Shown: positions 34,017 to 43,538 of the stretch, piece after piece
Layout: each line of letters starts with the position of its first letter
Numbering within the stretch: position 1 is the first letter of the stretch
Source of the DNA: DAITQM01 sp039794245
GTDB taxonomy: Bacteria; Pseudomonadota; Gammaproteobacteria; Xanthomonadales; Wenzhouxiangellaceae
Assembly (NCBI GenBank): GCA_039794245.1
Contig: JBDIVS010000007.1
Span: 1-64,000, forward strand
Direction of reading: 5' to 3'
Length of the DNA stretch: 64,000 nucleotides
Program-made: the position numbers and the translations under genes
Notes under the pieces: model-generated
Databases searched by the model: none
What the model saw: only the letters and a program-made list of their open reading frames with translations
What the model was told of the DNA's origin: nothing

Positions 34017-34698
34017 GCGCGGCGCCCGCATTCCAGGTTCCTGGCGCGAACGTTGCCGAATCGGGTATGATCGTTCCCGATATGGGAACGACTGATCCCG
34101 GCATCCCGCCGGCGGCCACCGCGCTGGCCGACGTGCTGTTCACGCCAGTGCAGCAGCGCGTGCTCGGCCTTTTGTTCGGTCAGCCGGGGCGGCGCTTCCA
34201 GAGCGCGGAGCTGATCCGGCTGGCCGGGGCCGGCACCGGCGCGGTGCACCGGTTTGTCACCCGGCTGGCCACGGCGGGTCTGGTGACGGTGGAGACGCTC
34301 GGCAACCAGAAGTTCTACCAGGCCAATGCCGCCTCGCCGGTGTTCGCCGAGCTGTGCGGGCTGGTGCTCAAGACCGTGGCCTGACCGGGCCGCTGCGGGC
34401 GGCCCTGGCCCCGCTCGCCGAGCGGATCGCCGCGGCCTTCGTGTATGGCTCAATCGCCAAGGGCAGGGATCGCGCCGAGAGCGACATCGACCTGATGGTG
34501 ATCGCAGATGGGCTCGATTACGCCCGCTTATTTTCGGCCCTGTCGGAGGTCGAAGCAATGCTCGGGCGGCCGCTCAACCCAAACCTGATGGGCCGGGAGG
34601 AGTGGCGGCGCAAGCGTGCGGACTCCGACAGCTTTGCCGCACGCATCGCGGCACAGCCCAGACTGTTCGTGCTCGGGTCAGACGATGACCTCGACTGA
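34013..34698 (+). pseudogene. winged-helix/MNT nucleotidyltransferase gene split by a 1-base deletion
   Basis: The first frame (34013-34384) gives a winged-helix domain: LFTPVQQRVLGLLFGQPGRRF, GAVHRFVTRLATAGLVTV and NQKFYQAN. The second (reaching 34698) gives a minimal nucleotidyltransferase with AAFVYGSIAKG and ESDIDLMV (GS-x-DxD motif). They belong in one protein of about 228 residues. At 34378-34381 one base is missing, so the first frame hits TGA where the second continues as LTGPLRAAL. Related one-piece HTH-NTase proteins exist. The second part might be made from a GTG at 34354. The ATG overlaps the hsdM stop (ATGA). Confidence 0.75.
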
Positions 34699-35106
34699 GA
34701 TCGAGAACCTGACCCGGATCGGCCGGCTCAAACGCGAGCCGCCGTCGGCGCGCGAGTTGCGCGGTTTGCTGGGCTCGGCGCAGGCTCGCCTGGACGATGC
34801 CGGCAGCAAGTCGTTGTCCTTCGACAGCCGTTTCGACCTGGCCTACAACGGCGCGCACGCGCTGGCACTGTATGCGCTGCGCCGGATGGGCTACCGTTCC
34901 GATAACCGCTATCTGGTCTTCCAGGCGCTGCCGCACACGCTGGGTCTGTCTCCGGAGGCGTGGCGCGTGCTGGCCAAGGCGCACGAGCCGCGCAATCTGG
35001 CCGAATACGAGGGGCACCTGGAGCGCGACGATCGCTTGTGCTGGTCGATCTCCTGGCCGCGGCTGCGCGTGTGCGCGATGCGGTGGAGGCGCTGCCGCGG
35101 GCATAG
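34685..35106 (+). pseudogene. HEPN-type partner of the nucleotidyltransferase, frameshifted
   Basis: It starts MTSTEIENLTRIGRLKREPP, overlapping the nucleotidyltransferase end by 14 bp, and continues as a helical protein (FDLAYNGAHALALYALRRMGYR, HEPRNLAEYEGHLERDD). At about 35033-35035 one base is missing. The original frame runs on into nonsense, while the shifted frame continues LVLVDLLAAAARVRDAVEALP and ends at TAG 35106. The arrangement is that of MNT/HEPN toxin-antitoxin pairs. The HEPN assignment comes from context and helical character; a clean R-x4-6-H motif is not evident. Confidence 0.6.
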
Positions 35107-38100
35107 TGCCGCCAGCCAGTCAGGTGCGCGAGCGACCGGCCACCTACGCGGCAGGCTGGATCGGCGGCCGCCCCGACGACTACGACCGCGAGTACTGCGT
35201 GGACCTGGCACAGCTCTCGGCCTTCCTGCGCAAGACGCAGCCGGAGGTCGCTGACGCGCTCGACCTGGGCCGGGACGGTCCGACGCGGCGCAAGTTCCTG
35301 GCTCGGCTGCAGGGCGAGATCACCAAGCGCGGCACCATCGACGTACTGCGCCACGGGCTCAAGCACGGGCCGCACCACATCGACCTCTTCTACGGCACGC
35401 CGTCGCCCGGGAACACGAAGGCCACCGAGCGCTATGCGGCCAACCGCTTCAGCGTTACGCGACAACTGCGCTACAGCCGCAACGAGACGCAGCGCGCGCT
35501 CGACCTCGGCCTGTTCATCAATGGCCTTCCGGTCGCCACCTTCGAGTTGAAAAACAGCCTGACCAAGCAGACGGTCGCCGACGCCGTCCTGCAATACCAA
35601 CGCGACCGCGACCCGCGCGAGCGGCTGTTCGAGTTCGGCCGCTGCGTGGTGCACTTCGCAGTGGATGACCATGAGGTGCGCTTCTGCACACACCTGAAGG
35701 GCAAGGGCTCCTGGTTTCTGCCCTTCAACCAAGGCTGGAACGACGGGGCCGGGAATCCGCCCAACCCGCACGGGCTCAAGACTGATTATCTCTGGAACCG
35801 CATCCTCACGCGCGACGGTCTGACCGACATCCTCGAGAACTACGCCCAGGTCGTCGAGATCAAGGACGAGAAGACCGGCAAGAAGAAGGCGACCCAGATC
35901 TGGCCGCGCTTCCACCAGCTCGATGTGGTGCGCAAGCTGCTGGCTGACGCTGGCGAACACGGCGCGGGCCGGCGCTACCTGATCCAGCACTCGGCCGGGA
36001 GCGGCAAGTCCAACTCCATCGCGTGGCTCGCGCACCAGCTCATCGGCCTCACTTGCCAGCCGTCACACCCGCGCAAGCGGGTGTCCAGTGAAATGCAGCG
36101 CCTGGATTCCCGCTTGCGCGGGAATGACGCAGAAGAGTCAGAGCAGGTCTCCTCCCAGATCATGGGCGAGACGGTGTTCGACTCGATCCTGGTCGTCACC
36201 GACCGCAAGATCCTCGACCAGCAGATCAAGGACACGATCAAACAGTTCGCCCAGGTGGGCGCCACCGTCGGGCATGCCGAGCGCTCGGGCGACCTGCGCC
36301 GGTTCATCGCCGAGGGAAAGAAGATCATCATCTCGACGGTGCAGAAGTTCCCGTTCATCCTCGACGAGATCGGCAGCGAGCACCGCGGCCGGCGCTTCGC
36401 CATCGTCATCGACGAGGCGCACTCGAGCCAGGGCGGGCGCACGTCGGCGGCGCTGTCACAGGCGCTCTCGGCCGACGGTGCCGCGGAAGAAGATGAAACG
36501 ATCGAGGACAAGATCAACCGGCTCATGGAGGCAAAAAAGCTGCTGTCCAACGCCAGCTACTTCGCCTTCACCGCCACGCCCAAGAACAAGACCCTCGAGA
36601 TCTTCGGCGAGCCCGAGTCGCAGGCCGACGGCACGGTGAAGCACCGCCCCTTCCACAGCTACACAATGAAACAGGCCATCCAGGAGAGCTTCATCCTGGA
36701 CGTGCTCAGGCACTACACGCCGGTCGAGAGCTACTACAAGCTGGTCAAGAAGGTGGAGGGCGACCCGGAGTTCGACACCAAGCGGGCGAAGAAAAAACTG
36801 CGCCGCTACGTCGAGAGCCACGACCACGCCATCCGCCTGAAGGCCGAGATCATGGTCGATCACTTCCACGAGCAAGTGCTGGCGCTGAACAGGATCGGCG
36901 GTGAGGCGCGGGCGATGGTGGTGACCAGCGGCATCGAGCGCGCCATCCAGTACTTCCACGCGATCCGCGACTACCTGGTCGAGCGCAAGAGCCGCTACCA
37001 GGCGATCGTGGCCTTTTCGGGCGAGCACGAGTACTGCGGCGCGAAGGTGACCGAGGCGTCGCTCAACGGCTTCCCGTCGAGCCAGATCGCCGACCAGATC
37101 CAGCAGGACCCGTACCGCTTCCTCATCTGCGCCGACAAGTTCCAGACCGGCTACGACGAGCCGCTGCTGCACACGATGTACGTGGACAAGATCCTCTCGG
37201 GCATCAAGGCCGTGCAGACGCTCTCGCGGCTCAACCGGGCGCACCCGAAGAAGCACGACGTGTTCGTGCTCGACTTCATGAACAACGCCGACACCATCGA
37301 GGAGGCGTTCGCCGACTACTACCGCACCACGATCCTGGCCGAGGAGACCGATCCGAACAAGCTACACGACTTAAAGGCCGCGCTCGACGGCTACCAGATC
37401 TATGCCCCGGCACAGGTGGACGACTTCGTGGCGCTCTACCTCGGCGGAGCAGACCGTGACCGGCTCGATCCCATCCTCGATGCACGCGTCGCCGACTACT
37501 GCGAGCGGCTCGACGAGGACGGCCAGGTGGACTTCAAGGGCAAGGCCAAGGCGTTCCTGCGGGCCTACGGGTTCCTGTCGCAGGTCCTGCCCTATACCAA
37601 CGCCGAGTGGGAAAAGTTGTCTATCTTCCTCACCTTCCTCGTGCCCAAGCTGCCGGCGCCGATCGAGGAGGACCTGTCCAAGGGTATCCTCGAGGCCATC
37701 GACATGGACAGCTACCGGGTCGAGAAACAGGCCGCGGTGAAGATCCAGCTTCCGGACTCGGATGCGCAGATCGAGCCGATGCCGACCACCGGCGGCGGTG
37801 GCAAGCCCGAGCCGGAGCTGGACCAGCTGTCGAACATCCTCAAGGCATTCAACGATCAGTTTGGCAACGTCGCCTGGCAGGACGCCGACCGGGTATACCG
37901 AAAAATCACCCAGGAAATCCCCGAGCGCGTCGCCGCCGATGCTGCCTACCGCAACGCACAGTTGAATTCCGACCGACAGAATGCCCGGATTGAGCACGAC
38001 AACGCGCTGCGACGGGTGATGACGGCGCTAATGAAGGACGACACCGAACTGTTCAAGCAGTATGTCGACAACGAGGGTTTCCGGCGCTGGATGACCGATA

Positions 38101-38156
38101 CCGTGTTCGGGCTAACCTACGAAAGCCCGGCGCCGGGAGGCCAGGCAAGCCGCTGA
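35106..38156 (+). CDS. hsdR: type I restriction endonuclease subunit R
   Basis: About 1016 residues from a GTG at 35106 that shares one base with the upstream TAG. Nuclease domain: LGLFINGLPVATFELKN with the PD-(D/E)xK-type ELK. Helicase: Walker A HSAGSGKSNS, DEAH in IVIDEAHSSQGG, FTATPKN, and motif VI QTLSRLNRAHP. It translocates DNA and cleaves it at a distance. Between Walker A and ILVVTDRKILD an extra stretch of about 35 residues comes from an in-frame palindromic repeat. The first 20 or so residues do not look like a normal HsdR N terminus. HsdM is broken and no HsdS is present, so it has no working partners here. Confidence 0.85.
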   Translation: MPPASQVRERPATYAAGWIGGRPDDYDREYCVDLAQLSAFLRKTQPEVADALDLGRDGPTRRKFLARLQGEITKRGTIDVLRHGLKHGPHHIDLFYGTPSPGNTKATERYAANRFSVTRQLRYSRNETQRALDLGLFINGLPVATFELKNSLTKQTVADAVLQYQRDRDPRERLFEFGRCVVHFAVDDHEVRFCTHLKGKGSWFLPFNQGWNDGAGNPPNPHGLKTDYLWNRILTRDGLTDILENYAQVVEIKDEKTGKKKATQIWPRFHQLDVVRKLLADAGEHGAGRRYLIQHSAGSGKSNSIAWLAHQLIGLTCQPSHPRKRVSSEMQRLDSRLRGNDAEESEQVSSQIMGETVFDSILVVTDRKILDQQIKDTIKQFAQVGATVGHAERSGDLRRFIAEGKKIIISTVQKFPFILDEIGSEHRGRRFAIVIDEAHSSQGGRTSAALSQALSADGAAEEDETIEDKINRLMEAKKLLSNASYFAFTATPKNKTLEIFGEPESQADGTVKHRPFHSYTMKQAIQESFILDVLRHYTPVESYYKLVKKVEGDPEFDTKRAKKKLRRYVESHDHAIRLKAEIMVDHFHEQVLALNRIGGEARAMVVTSGIERAIQYFHAIRDYLVERKSRYQAIVAFSGEHEYCGAKVTEASLNGFPSSQIADQIQQDPYRFLICADKFQTGYDEPLLHTMYVDKILSGIKAVQTLSRLNRAHPKKHDVFVLDFMNNADTIEEAFADYYRTTILAEETDPNKLHDLKAALDGYQIYAPAQVDDFVALYLGGADRDRLDPILDARVADYCERLDEDGQVDFKGKAKAFLRAYGFLSQVLPYTNAEWEKLSIFLTFLVPKLPAPIEEDLSKGILEAIDMDSYRVEKQAAVKIQLPDSDAQIEPMPTTGGGGKPEPELDQLSNILKAFNDQFGNVAWQDADRVYRKITQEIPERVAADAAYRNAQLNSDRQNARIEHDNALRRVMTALMKDDTELFKQYVDNEGFRRWMTDTVFGLTYESPAPGGQASR
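36061..36129. repeat. REP-type double-hairpin repeat inserted in frame in hsdR
   Basis: About 69 bp. The first and last 21 bases form an inverted repeat with two mismatches (outer CGTCA/TGACG, inner CCCGCGCAAGCGGG and CCCGCTTGCGCGGG), each half also being hairpin-like. This is the layout of paired REP elements. Translated, it gives HPRKRV...LDSRLRGND, the peptide typical of such repeats in other genomes. It adds 23 codons without breaking the frame. Confidence 0.85.
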
Positions 38157-38160
38157 AGCT

Positions 38161-38186
38161 GGCGGTGGGCTTCGACGCCCGCCGCC
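38161..38186. terminator. hairpin between convergent hsdR and nuoN
   Basis: GGCGGTGGGC and GCCCGCCGCC form a 10-bp stem (one G-T wobble) with a 6-nt loop, starting 4 bp after the hsdR stop. No T tract follows on either strand, so terminator function is only plausible. Confidence 0.35.
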
Positions 38187-38228
38187 AATCGCCAAGGCGT
38201 TCGCCGGCGTGCCAATGAAATATTTTCG

Positions 38229-39662
38229 CTAGCCGGCGAAAACGGCTGTGCACAGGGCGATCAGCGGGCCGGGGAACAGGCCGAGGGCGAGTTGGGCAAG
38301 GCTGTTGGCGCTGAGGATGAGGCGGAAGTCGGCCGGGGCGGTGACCGGTTGTTCGCTGCGCGGCTCGTCGAAGTACATCAGTTTGATGACCCGCAGGTAA
38401 TAGAAGGCGCCGACCACGGAAAAGACCAGGGCGAGTATCGCGAGCCAGGTGAAGCCGGCGTCGAGTACAGCCTGGATCACCAGCCACTTGGCGAAGAAGC
38501 CGGCGAGCACCGGGATACCAGCCATCGACGCCATCAGCAGCAGCATCATGAACGCATACCACGGGTGGCGCTGGTTCAGGCCCTTGAAATCGTCCAGGTT
38601 CTCGGCTTCGATGCCGTGCCCGGAAAGCAGGATCACGACGCCGAAGGCGCCGGCCGACATCAGGGCGTAGATGATGGCGTAAAACATCGCGGCGGAAAAA
38701 CCGGCGGCGTTGCCGGCGAGCACGCCGAGGAGCAGGAAGCCCATGTGCGAGATCGTCGAATAGGCCAGCATGCGCTTGATGTTGCTCTGCGCGATGGCTA
38801 CGAGATTGCCGAGGATGATCGACAGCGCCGCAACGATGACCAGCATCCCCTGCCACTGCACGAAAAGCGGGACGAGCGCTTCGTGCAAGAGGCGGTAAGC
38901 CATCGCGAAAGCGGCGAGTTTGGGCAGCGAGGAGAGCATCAGGGTCACCGCCGCCGGCGCCCCGTGGTAGACGTCAGGCACCCACAGGTGGAACGGCGCG
39001 GCGCCGAGCTTGAAGGCGATGCCGGCGATGATGAAGACCAGTGCGAAGGTGGCGATCCACTGGTCGCCCCACAAGGTGGCGGCAGCGATGTTTGCCAGGT
39101 GCAACGAACCGCTCAGGCCGTAGAGCAGCGACATGCCGTAGAGCAGCAGGCCGGAGGCCAGCGAGCCGAGGATGAAATACTTCAGTGCCGCTTCGGAGCA
39201 ACGCGGCAGGTCGCGGTTGAAGGCCACCAGGGCATACGACGACAGCGCGATCAGCTCGAGCCCGAGATAGACCGTCACCAGGTTGGCGGCCGAGATCAGC
39301 ACCATCACGCCGAGCAGGACGAACAGCACCAGGGCGTGAAACTCGCCGCGAAACAGTTTGAACACCTGCAGATAATGCTTGGCGTAAACGAAGATCACCG
39401 CCGTGACGACATAGGCGAACAGTTTCAGCACATCGCCGAGCCGGTCGCGGACCATCGTGCCGCTGAACAGGTGCTGCGCCTTGTCCACCGCCGTCAATTC
39501 GCCGAGGGTGGTCATCGCCGCGAACAGCAGGCCGAGCAGCGAGATGAAATGCAGCATGCCGCGGCGGCGCGGATCGATATACAGATCGAGCAGCAGCACC
39601 GTCGAGGCGAGCAAAAGGACGATCAGCTCGGGAATGGCGAAGTGCAGGTCGGCAGGTGTCAT
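38229..39662 (-). CDS. nuoN: NADH-quinone oxidoreductase subunit N
   Basis: A 477-residue antiporter-like membrane subunit of complex I (about 14 helices). Family blocks: LGLELIALSSYALVAFNRD (with the conserved Glu), FKLGAAPFHLWVPDVYHGAP (broken-helix Lys region) and KRMLAYSTISHMGFLLLG. It is the last gene of the nuo operon, 4 bp after nuoM, and faces hsdR. Confidence 0.97.
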   Translation of the reverse strand: MTPADLHFAIPELIVLLLASTVLLLDLYIDPRRRGMLHFISLLGLLFAAMTTLGELTAVDKAQHLFSGTMVRDRLGDVLKLFAYVVTAVIFVYAKHYLQVFKLFRGEFHALVLFVLLGVMVLISAANLVTVYLGLELIALSSYALVAFNRDLPRCSEAALKYFILGSLASGLLLYGMSLLYGLSGSLHLANIAAATLWGDQWIATFALVFIIAGIAFKLGAAPFHLWVPDVYHGAPAAVTLMLSSLPKLAAFAMAYRLLHEALVPLFVQWQGMLVIVAALSIILGNLVAIAQSNIKRMLAYSTISHMGFLLLGVLAGNAAGFSAAMFYAIIYALMSAGAFGVVILLSGHGIEAENLDDFKGLNQRHPWYAFMMLLLMASMAGIPVLAGFFAKWLVIQAVLDAGFTWLAILALVFSVVGAFYYLRVIKLMYFDEPRSEQPVTAPADFRLILSANSLAQLALGLFPGPLIALCTAVFAG

Positions 39663-39666
39663 CGGG

Positions 39667-41247
39667 TCATACCTTGCTGATGGTGATGTGCGCCAAAAGT
39701 CCGTTCACCGATTGCGCCATGATGTCGAGCAGCGGCGCCGGCCAGACGCCGAGCAGCAGCACGCCGGCGGCGATGATGCCGAGGACCAGCGCTTCGCGGC
39801 CGCCGATATCCTTGAGCCCGGCAACTTCGCTGTTGGCGACATCGCCGAAGATCACGCGCTTGACCAGCCACAGGCTGTACGCCGCGCCGAGGATCAGCGT
39901 CAGGCCGGCGATCGCCCCGTACCACGGGTTGGCCTTGAAGGCGGCGACGATGACCAGGACTTCGCCGACAAAGCCGCTGGTTCCGGGCAGGCCGCTGTTG
40001 GCCATGAAAAAGAGCACGGCAAGCAGGGCGAACCAGGGCATGACGTTGACCACGCCGCCGTAATCGGCGATCTGCCGGGTGTGCATGCGATCGTAGAGCA
40101 CACCGACGACCAGGAACAGGGCGCCGGAAACCAGGCCGTGCGAGATCATCTGCACCATCGCACCGTTGACACCGAGCGCCGCGCCGGCCAGCGTCGGATC
40201 GCGGCGGGCGATCGTAAAAGCGATGAACAGGCCGAGCGTCACGAAGCCCATGTGCGAGATGGAGCTGTAGGCGATCAGCTTTTTCATGTCCTGCTGGGCG
40301 AGCGCCACGAAGCCGATGTACACGACGGCGATCAGCGACAGCACGATCATCAGCAAATCGAGCGCCGCGCCGGCGTCGGGGGCGATCGGCAGGCTGAAGC
40401 GGATGAAACCGTAACCGCCGATTTTCAGCATGATCGCGGCCAGAATCACCGAACCGCCGGTCGGCGCCTCGACGTGGGCGTCGGGCAGCCAGGTGTGCAC
40501 CGGCCACATCGGCACCTTGACGGCGAACGCCGCGAGAAAGCCTAAAAACAGCCAGATCTGCGGGCCGAGGGCGAGCGGCGCGTGGTGCCAGGCGAGGACG
40601 CTGAAGGTGCCGGTATGGAGGTAAAGCCAGATCAGGCCGATCAGCATGAAGATCGAACCAAGGAAGGTGTAAAGAAAGAACTTGATCGTCGCGTACACCC
40701 GCCGCGTCCCGCCCCAGATGCCGATGACCAGGAACATCGGAATCAGCATGGCCTCGAAAAAGACATAGAACAGCAGACCGTCGAGCGCCGCGAAAACGCC
40801 GGTCATCAGACCCTGCAGGGCGAGGAACGAGGCCATGTACTGGTGGACGCGGGAGGTGATCGAGCGCCAGCCGGCGATCACCACCAGCACGCCGAACAGT
40901 GTGGTCAGCAGGATCAGGGGCACGGCGAAGCCGTCAACCCCGAGCAGATAGTGAATATCAAACGTCGGCATCCACGGCCGGCATTCAATGAACTGCATCG
41001 TTTGGTGCAGCGCCGGATCGACCAACTCCGGGGCGCAGCGGCCGAGCGCCGCGGCCGCACCAGTGCCCGTCACCTCGTGCTCGAAGCCGGTATACAGCTC
41101 GGTGCTGAGCAGCAAAGTGACGGCGGCGGTCAACAGAGCCAGCCAGCGCGCCAGGTTCGGGCGCTGGCCGCCGGCCAGCAGCACCAGGAGCGCGCCACCG
41201 AGCGGCAGCCAGATCAGGGTCGAAAGCAAGGGCCAGGAGGCGATCAT
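39667..41247 (-). CDS. nuoM: NADH-quinone oxidoreductase subunit M
   Basis: A 526-residue antiporter-like proton-pumping subunit. Conserved blocks: FEAMLIPMFLVIGIWGG (essential Glu on helix 5), KVPMWPVHTWLPDAHVEAPT and KKLIAYSSISHMGFVTLG. It starts 18 bp after nuoL and is 4 bp from nuoN. Confidence 0.97.
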   Translation of the reverse strand: MIASWPLLSTLIWLPLGGALLVLLAGGQRPNLARWLALLTAAVTLLLSTELYTGFEHEVTGTGAAAALGRCAPELVDPALHQTMQFIECRPWMPTFDIHYLLGVDGFAVPLILLTTLFGVLVVIAGWRSITSRVHQYMASFLALQGLMTGVFAALDGLLFYVFFEAMLIPMFLVIGIWGGTRRVYATIKFFLYTFLGSIFMLIGLIWLYLHTGTFSVLAWHHAPLALGPQIWLFLGFLAAFAVKVPMWPVHTWLPDAHVEAPTGGSVILAAIMLKIGGYGFIRFSLPIAPDAGAALDLLMIVLSLIAVVYIGFVALAQQDMKKLIAYSSISHMGFVTLGLFIAFTIARRDPTLAGAALGVNGAMVQMISHGLVSGALFLVVGVLYDRMHTRQIADYGGVVNVMPWFALLAVLFFMANSGLPGTSGFVGEVLVIVAAFKANPWYGAIAGLTLILGAAYSLWLVKRVIFGDVANSEVAGLKDIGGREALVLGIIAAGVLLLGVWPAPLLDIMAQSVNGLLAHITISKV

Positions 41248-41265
41248 CGGCTTGTCTTGTTCAGG

Positions 41266-43224
41266 TTACACGAGAACGACGAATGCGCCGGCAATGACGA
41301 TCAACGCCACGATCATCATGAACGCATAGTGATAGAGATAACCGGATTGCAGGTGGCGGAACAGGCCGGCCAGGTGCGCCGCCAGGCGGGCGCTGCCATT
41401 GACCAGCCAGCCGTCGATCAGGCCGGCGTCGGCGTAGCGCCACAAACCGGTGCCGAAGCGGACGCTGCCGCGGGCGAACACCGCCTGATACAACTCGTCG
41501 GCGTAATATTTACGGTCGAGCAGGCGGTAAACCGGATTGAACCGTTCGACGGCCCAATCGGCGAGTGCCGGTTTGCGGAGATAAACCAGGCTGGCCAGAG
41601 CGACGCCGGCTATCGCCAGCCAGAACACCGGCGTGGCGAGCGCGTGCAGGGCCATCGCCGCGGCGCCGTGGTAATGGTGGGCGAGCTCGGCCAGCACGTC
41701 GTTTTCCGGCCGGACGGCGATCGCCTCGCCGAACCAGCCGCCAAAGAGCAACGGTTCGATCGTCAGGGCGCCGATGGCGAGCGATGGAATCGCCAGCATG
41801 ATCAGCGGCCCTTTGACGACCCAGCCCGGTTCATGCAGGTGTTCGCGGGCCTGGGCCTCGACCCGGCACCGCCCGTGGAAAACCAGGTACAGCAAGCGAA
41901 AGCTGTAGAACGCGGTGACCAGCACACCGGCCAGCACCAGCCAGTAGGCGACACCGGCGCCGTAACGGTGGCTGGCGCCGATCGCTTCGATGATCAGATC
42001 CTTGGAATAAAAACCGGCAAAGCCGGGAAAGCCGATCAACGCCAAAGAGCCGATCCAGGCGGTGGCCGCGGTCACCGGCAGGTAGCGGCCGAGGCCGCCC
42101 ATCTCGCGCATGTCCTGGCGGTGGTGCAGCGCGATGATCACCGAACCGGCGCCGAGGAACAGCAGCGCCTTGAAAAAGGCGTGGGTCATCAGATGAAAAA
42201 TCGCCGCGGCGTAGGCCGAAGCGCCGAGCGCCGCGGTCATGTAGCCAAGCTGCGACAGGGTCGAATAGGCGATGACCCGCTTGATGTCGTTCTGTACGAT
42301 GCCGACCAGGCCCATGGTGAATGCCGTCACCGAACCGATGATCAGCACGAAACTCAACGCCGCCTCGCTGAGCTCGAACAGCGGCGACATCCGGGCGACC
42401 ATGAAAATGCCGGCGGTGACCATCGTCGCGGCGTGGATCAACGCCGAAATCGGCGTCGGGCCTTCCATCGAATCGGGCAGCCAGACGTGCAGCGGTACCT
42501 GTGCCGATTTGCCCATCGCGCCGACGAACAGCGCCAGGCAGATGAAGGTGAGTGCCGGCCAGACACCGAGGCCGGGAACCGTAATCGTCGCCTCGCTCAT
42601 CGCCGGCGCGGCGGCGAACACCGCGGCGTAATCGAGGCTGTTGAAGGTTGCGACGACCGCCGCGATGCCGAGCAGGAAACCGAAATCGCCGACGCGGTTG
42701 ACGAGGAACGCCTTGAGGCCGGCGAAAATCGCCGACTGCCGTTTGAACCAGAAGCCGATCAACAGGTACGATACCAGGCCGACCGCCTCCCAGCCGAAGA
42801 ACAACATCAGGAAGTTGTTGGCCATGACCAGCATCAGCATGGCAAACGTGAACAGGTTGATGTAGCTGAAAAAGCGCTGGTATCCCGGGTCGTCGTGCAT
42901 GTAGCCGATGGTGTAGATGTGGACCATCAGCGAAACGAACGTGACCACCGCCATCATCAGGCCGCTCAGGCGGTCGATCAGAAAACCGATCTCGAAGTGA
43001 AGGCCGTCGATCAGCGCCCAGGTATAGAGCGGCACATTGACCGGCGCCATACCGGCGGCCAGCCGCCACAACACTTCCAGGGACAAGGCGCACGAGGCGG
43101 CAACCGCCAGGATCGTGATCCAGTGGGCGCCGCGCCGGCCGACCTGGCGGCGCAGCAGCCCGGCGGCCAGGCTGCCGGCCAAAGGCAACAGCGGGATCAG
43201 GATAAGCAGCGTCTTGAGTGCCAT
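41266..43224 (-). CDS. nuoL: NADH-quinone oxidoreductase subunit L
   Basis: A 652-residue antiporter-like subunit with the long C-terminal lateral helix region. Blocks: FFGWEAVGLVSYLLIGFW (essential Glu), KSAQVPLHVWLPDSMEGPTP and KRVIAYSTLSQLGYM. The start MALKTLLILIPLLPL at 43224 is the conserved one, 2 bp after nuoK. The frame extends to 43563 but only over nuoK. Confidence 0.97.
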   Translation of the reverse strand: MALKTLLILIPLLPLAGSLAAGLLRRQVGRRGAHWITILAVAASCALSLEVLWRLAAGMAPVNVPLYTWALIDGLHFEIGFLIDRLSGLMMAVVTFVSLMVHIYTIGYMHDDPGYQRFFSYINLFTFAMLMLVMANNFLMLFFGWEAVGLVSYLLIGFWFKRQSAIFAGLKAFLVNRVGDFGFLLGIAAVVATFNSLDYAAVFAAAPAMSEATITVPGLGVWPALTFICLALFVGAMGKSAQVPLHVWLPDSMEGPTPISALIHAATMVTAGIFMVARMSPLFELSEAALSFVLIIGSVTAFTMGLVGIVQNDIKRVIAYSTLSQLGYMTAALGASAYAAAIFHLMTHAFFKALLFLGAGSVIIALHHRQDMREMGGLGRYLPVTAATAWIGSLALIGFPGFAGFYSKDLIIEAIGASHRYGAGVAYWLVLAGVLVTAFYSFRLLYLVFHGRCRVEAQAREHLHEPGWVVKGPLIMLAIPSLAIGALTIEPLLFGGWFGEAIAVRPENDVLAELAHHYHGAAAMALHALATPVFWLAIAGVALASLVYLRKPALADWAVERFNPVYRLLDRKYYADELYQAVFARGSVRFGTGLWRYADAGLIDGWLVNGSARLAAHLAGLFRHLQSGYLYHYAFMMIVALIVIAGAFVVLV

Positions 43225-43226
43225 GA

Positions 43227-43538
43227 TCAGCCTTTCAATTCGTCCAGTTCGCGGACGTCGATCGTCCGGCGGTTGCGGAACAACAACACCAGGATCGCCA
43301 GGCCGATCGCTGCTTCGGCCGCCGCCACCGTCAGAATGAAGAACACGAAGACCTGGCCGTCGAGCTTGCCGAGAAAACGCGAGAAGGCGACGAAATTCAT
43401 ATTCACCGCGAGCAGCATCAACTCGAGCGCCATCAACAGCACGATGACGTTGCGGCGGTTGAGGAACAGGCCGGCAACGGCGAGCGAGAAAAGGATCGCG
43501 CCGAGCGTCAGGAAGTGGGCCAGAGTCAAAGGCATCAT
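43227..43538 (-). CDS. nuoK: NADH-quinone oxidoreductase subunit K
   Basis: A 103-residue protein with three helices. The conserved membrane glutamates are in VLLMALELMLLAVNMNFVA and TVAAAEAAIGLAILVLLFR. It starts with two consecutive ATGs overlapping the nuoJ TGA. Confidence 0.97.
   Translation of the reverse strand: MMPLTLAHFLTLGAILFSLAVAGLFLNRRNVIVLLMALELMLLAVNMNFVAFSRFLGKLDGQVFVFFILTVAAAEAAIGLAILVLLFRNRRTIDVRELDELKG

Noticed and set aside
34376..34384. Programmed frameshift joining the winged helix and nucleotidyltransferase
   Set aside because: No slippery run is present at GACCGTGGCCTGA, and the neighbouring gene has a similar one-base loss, so decay or sequencing error is simpler.
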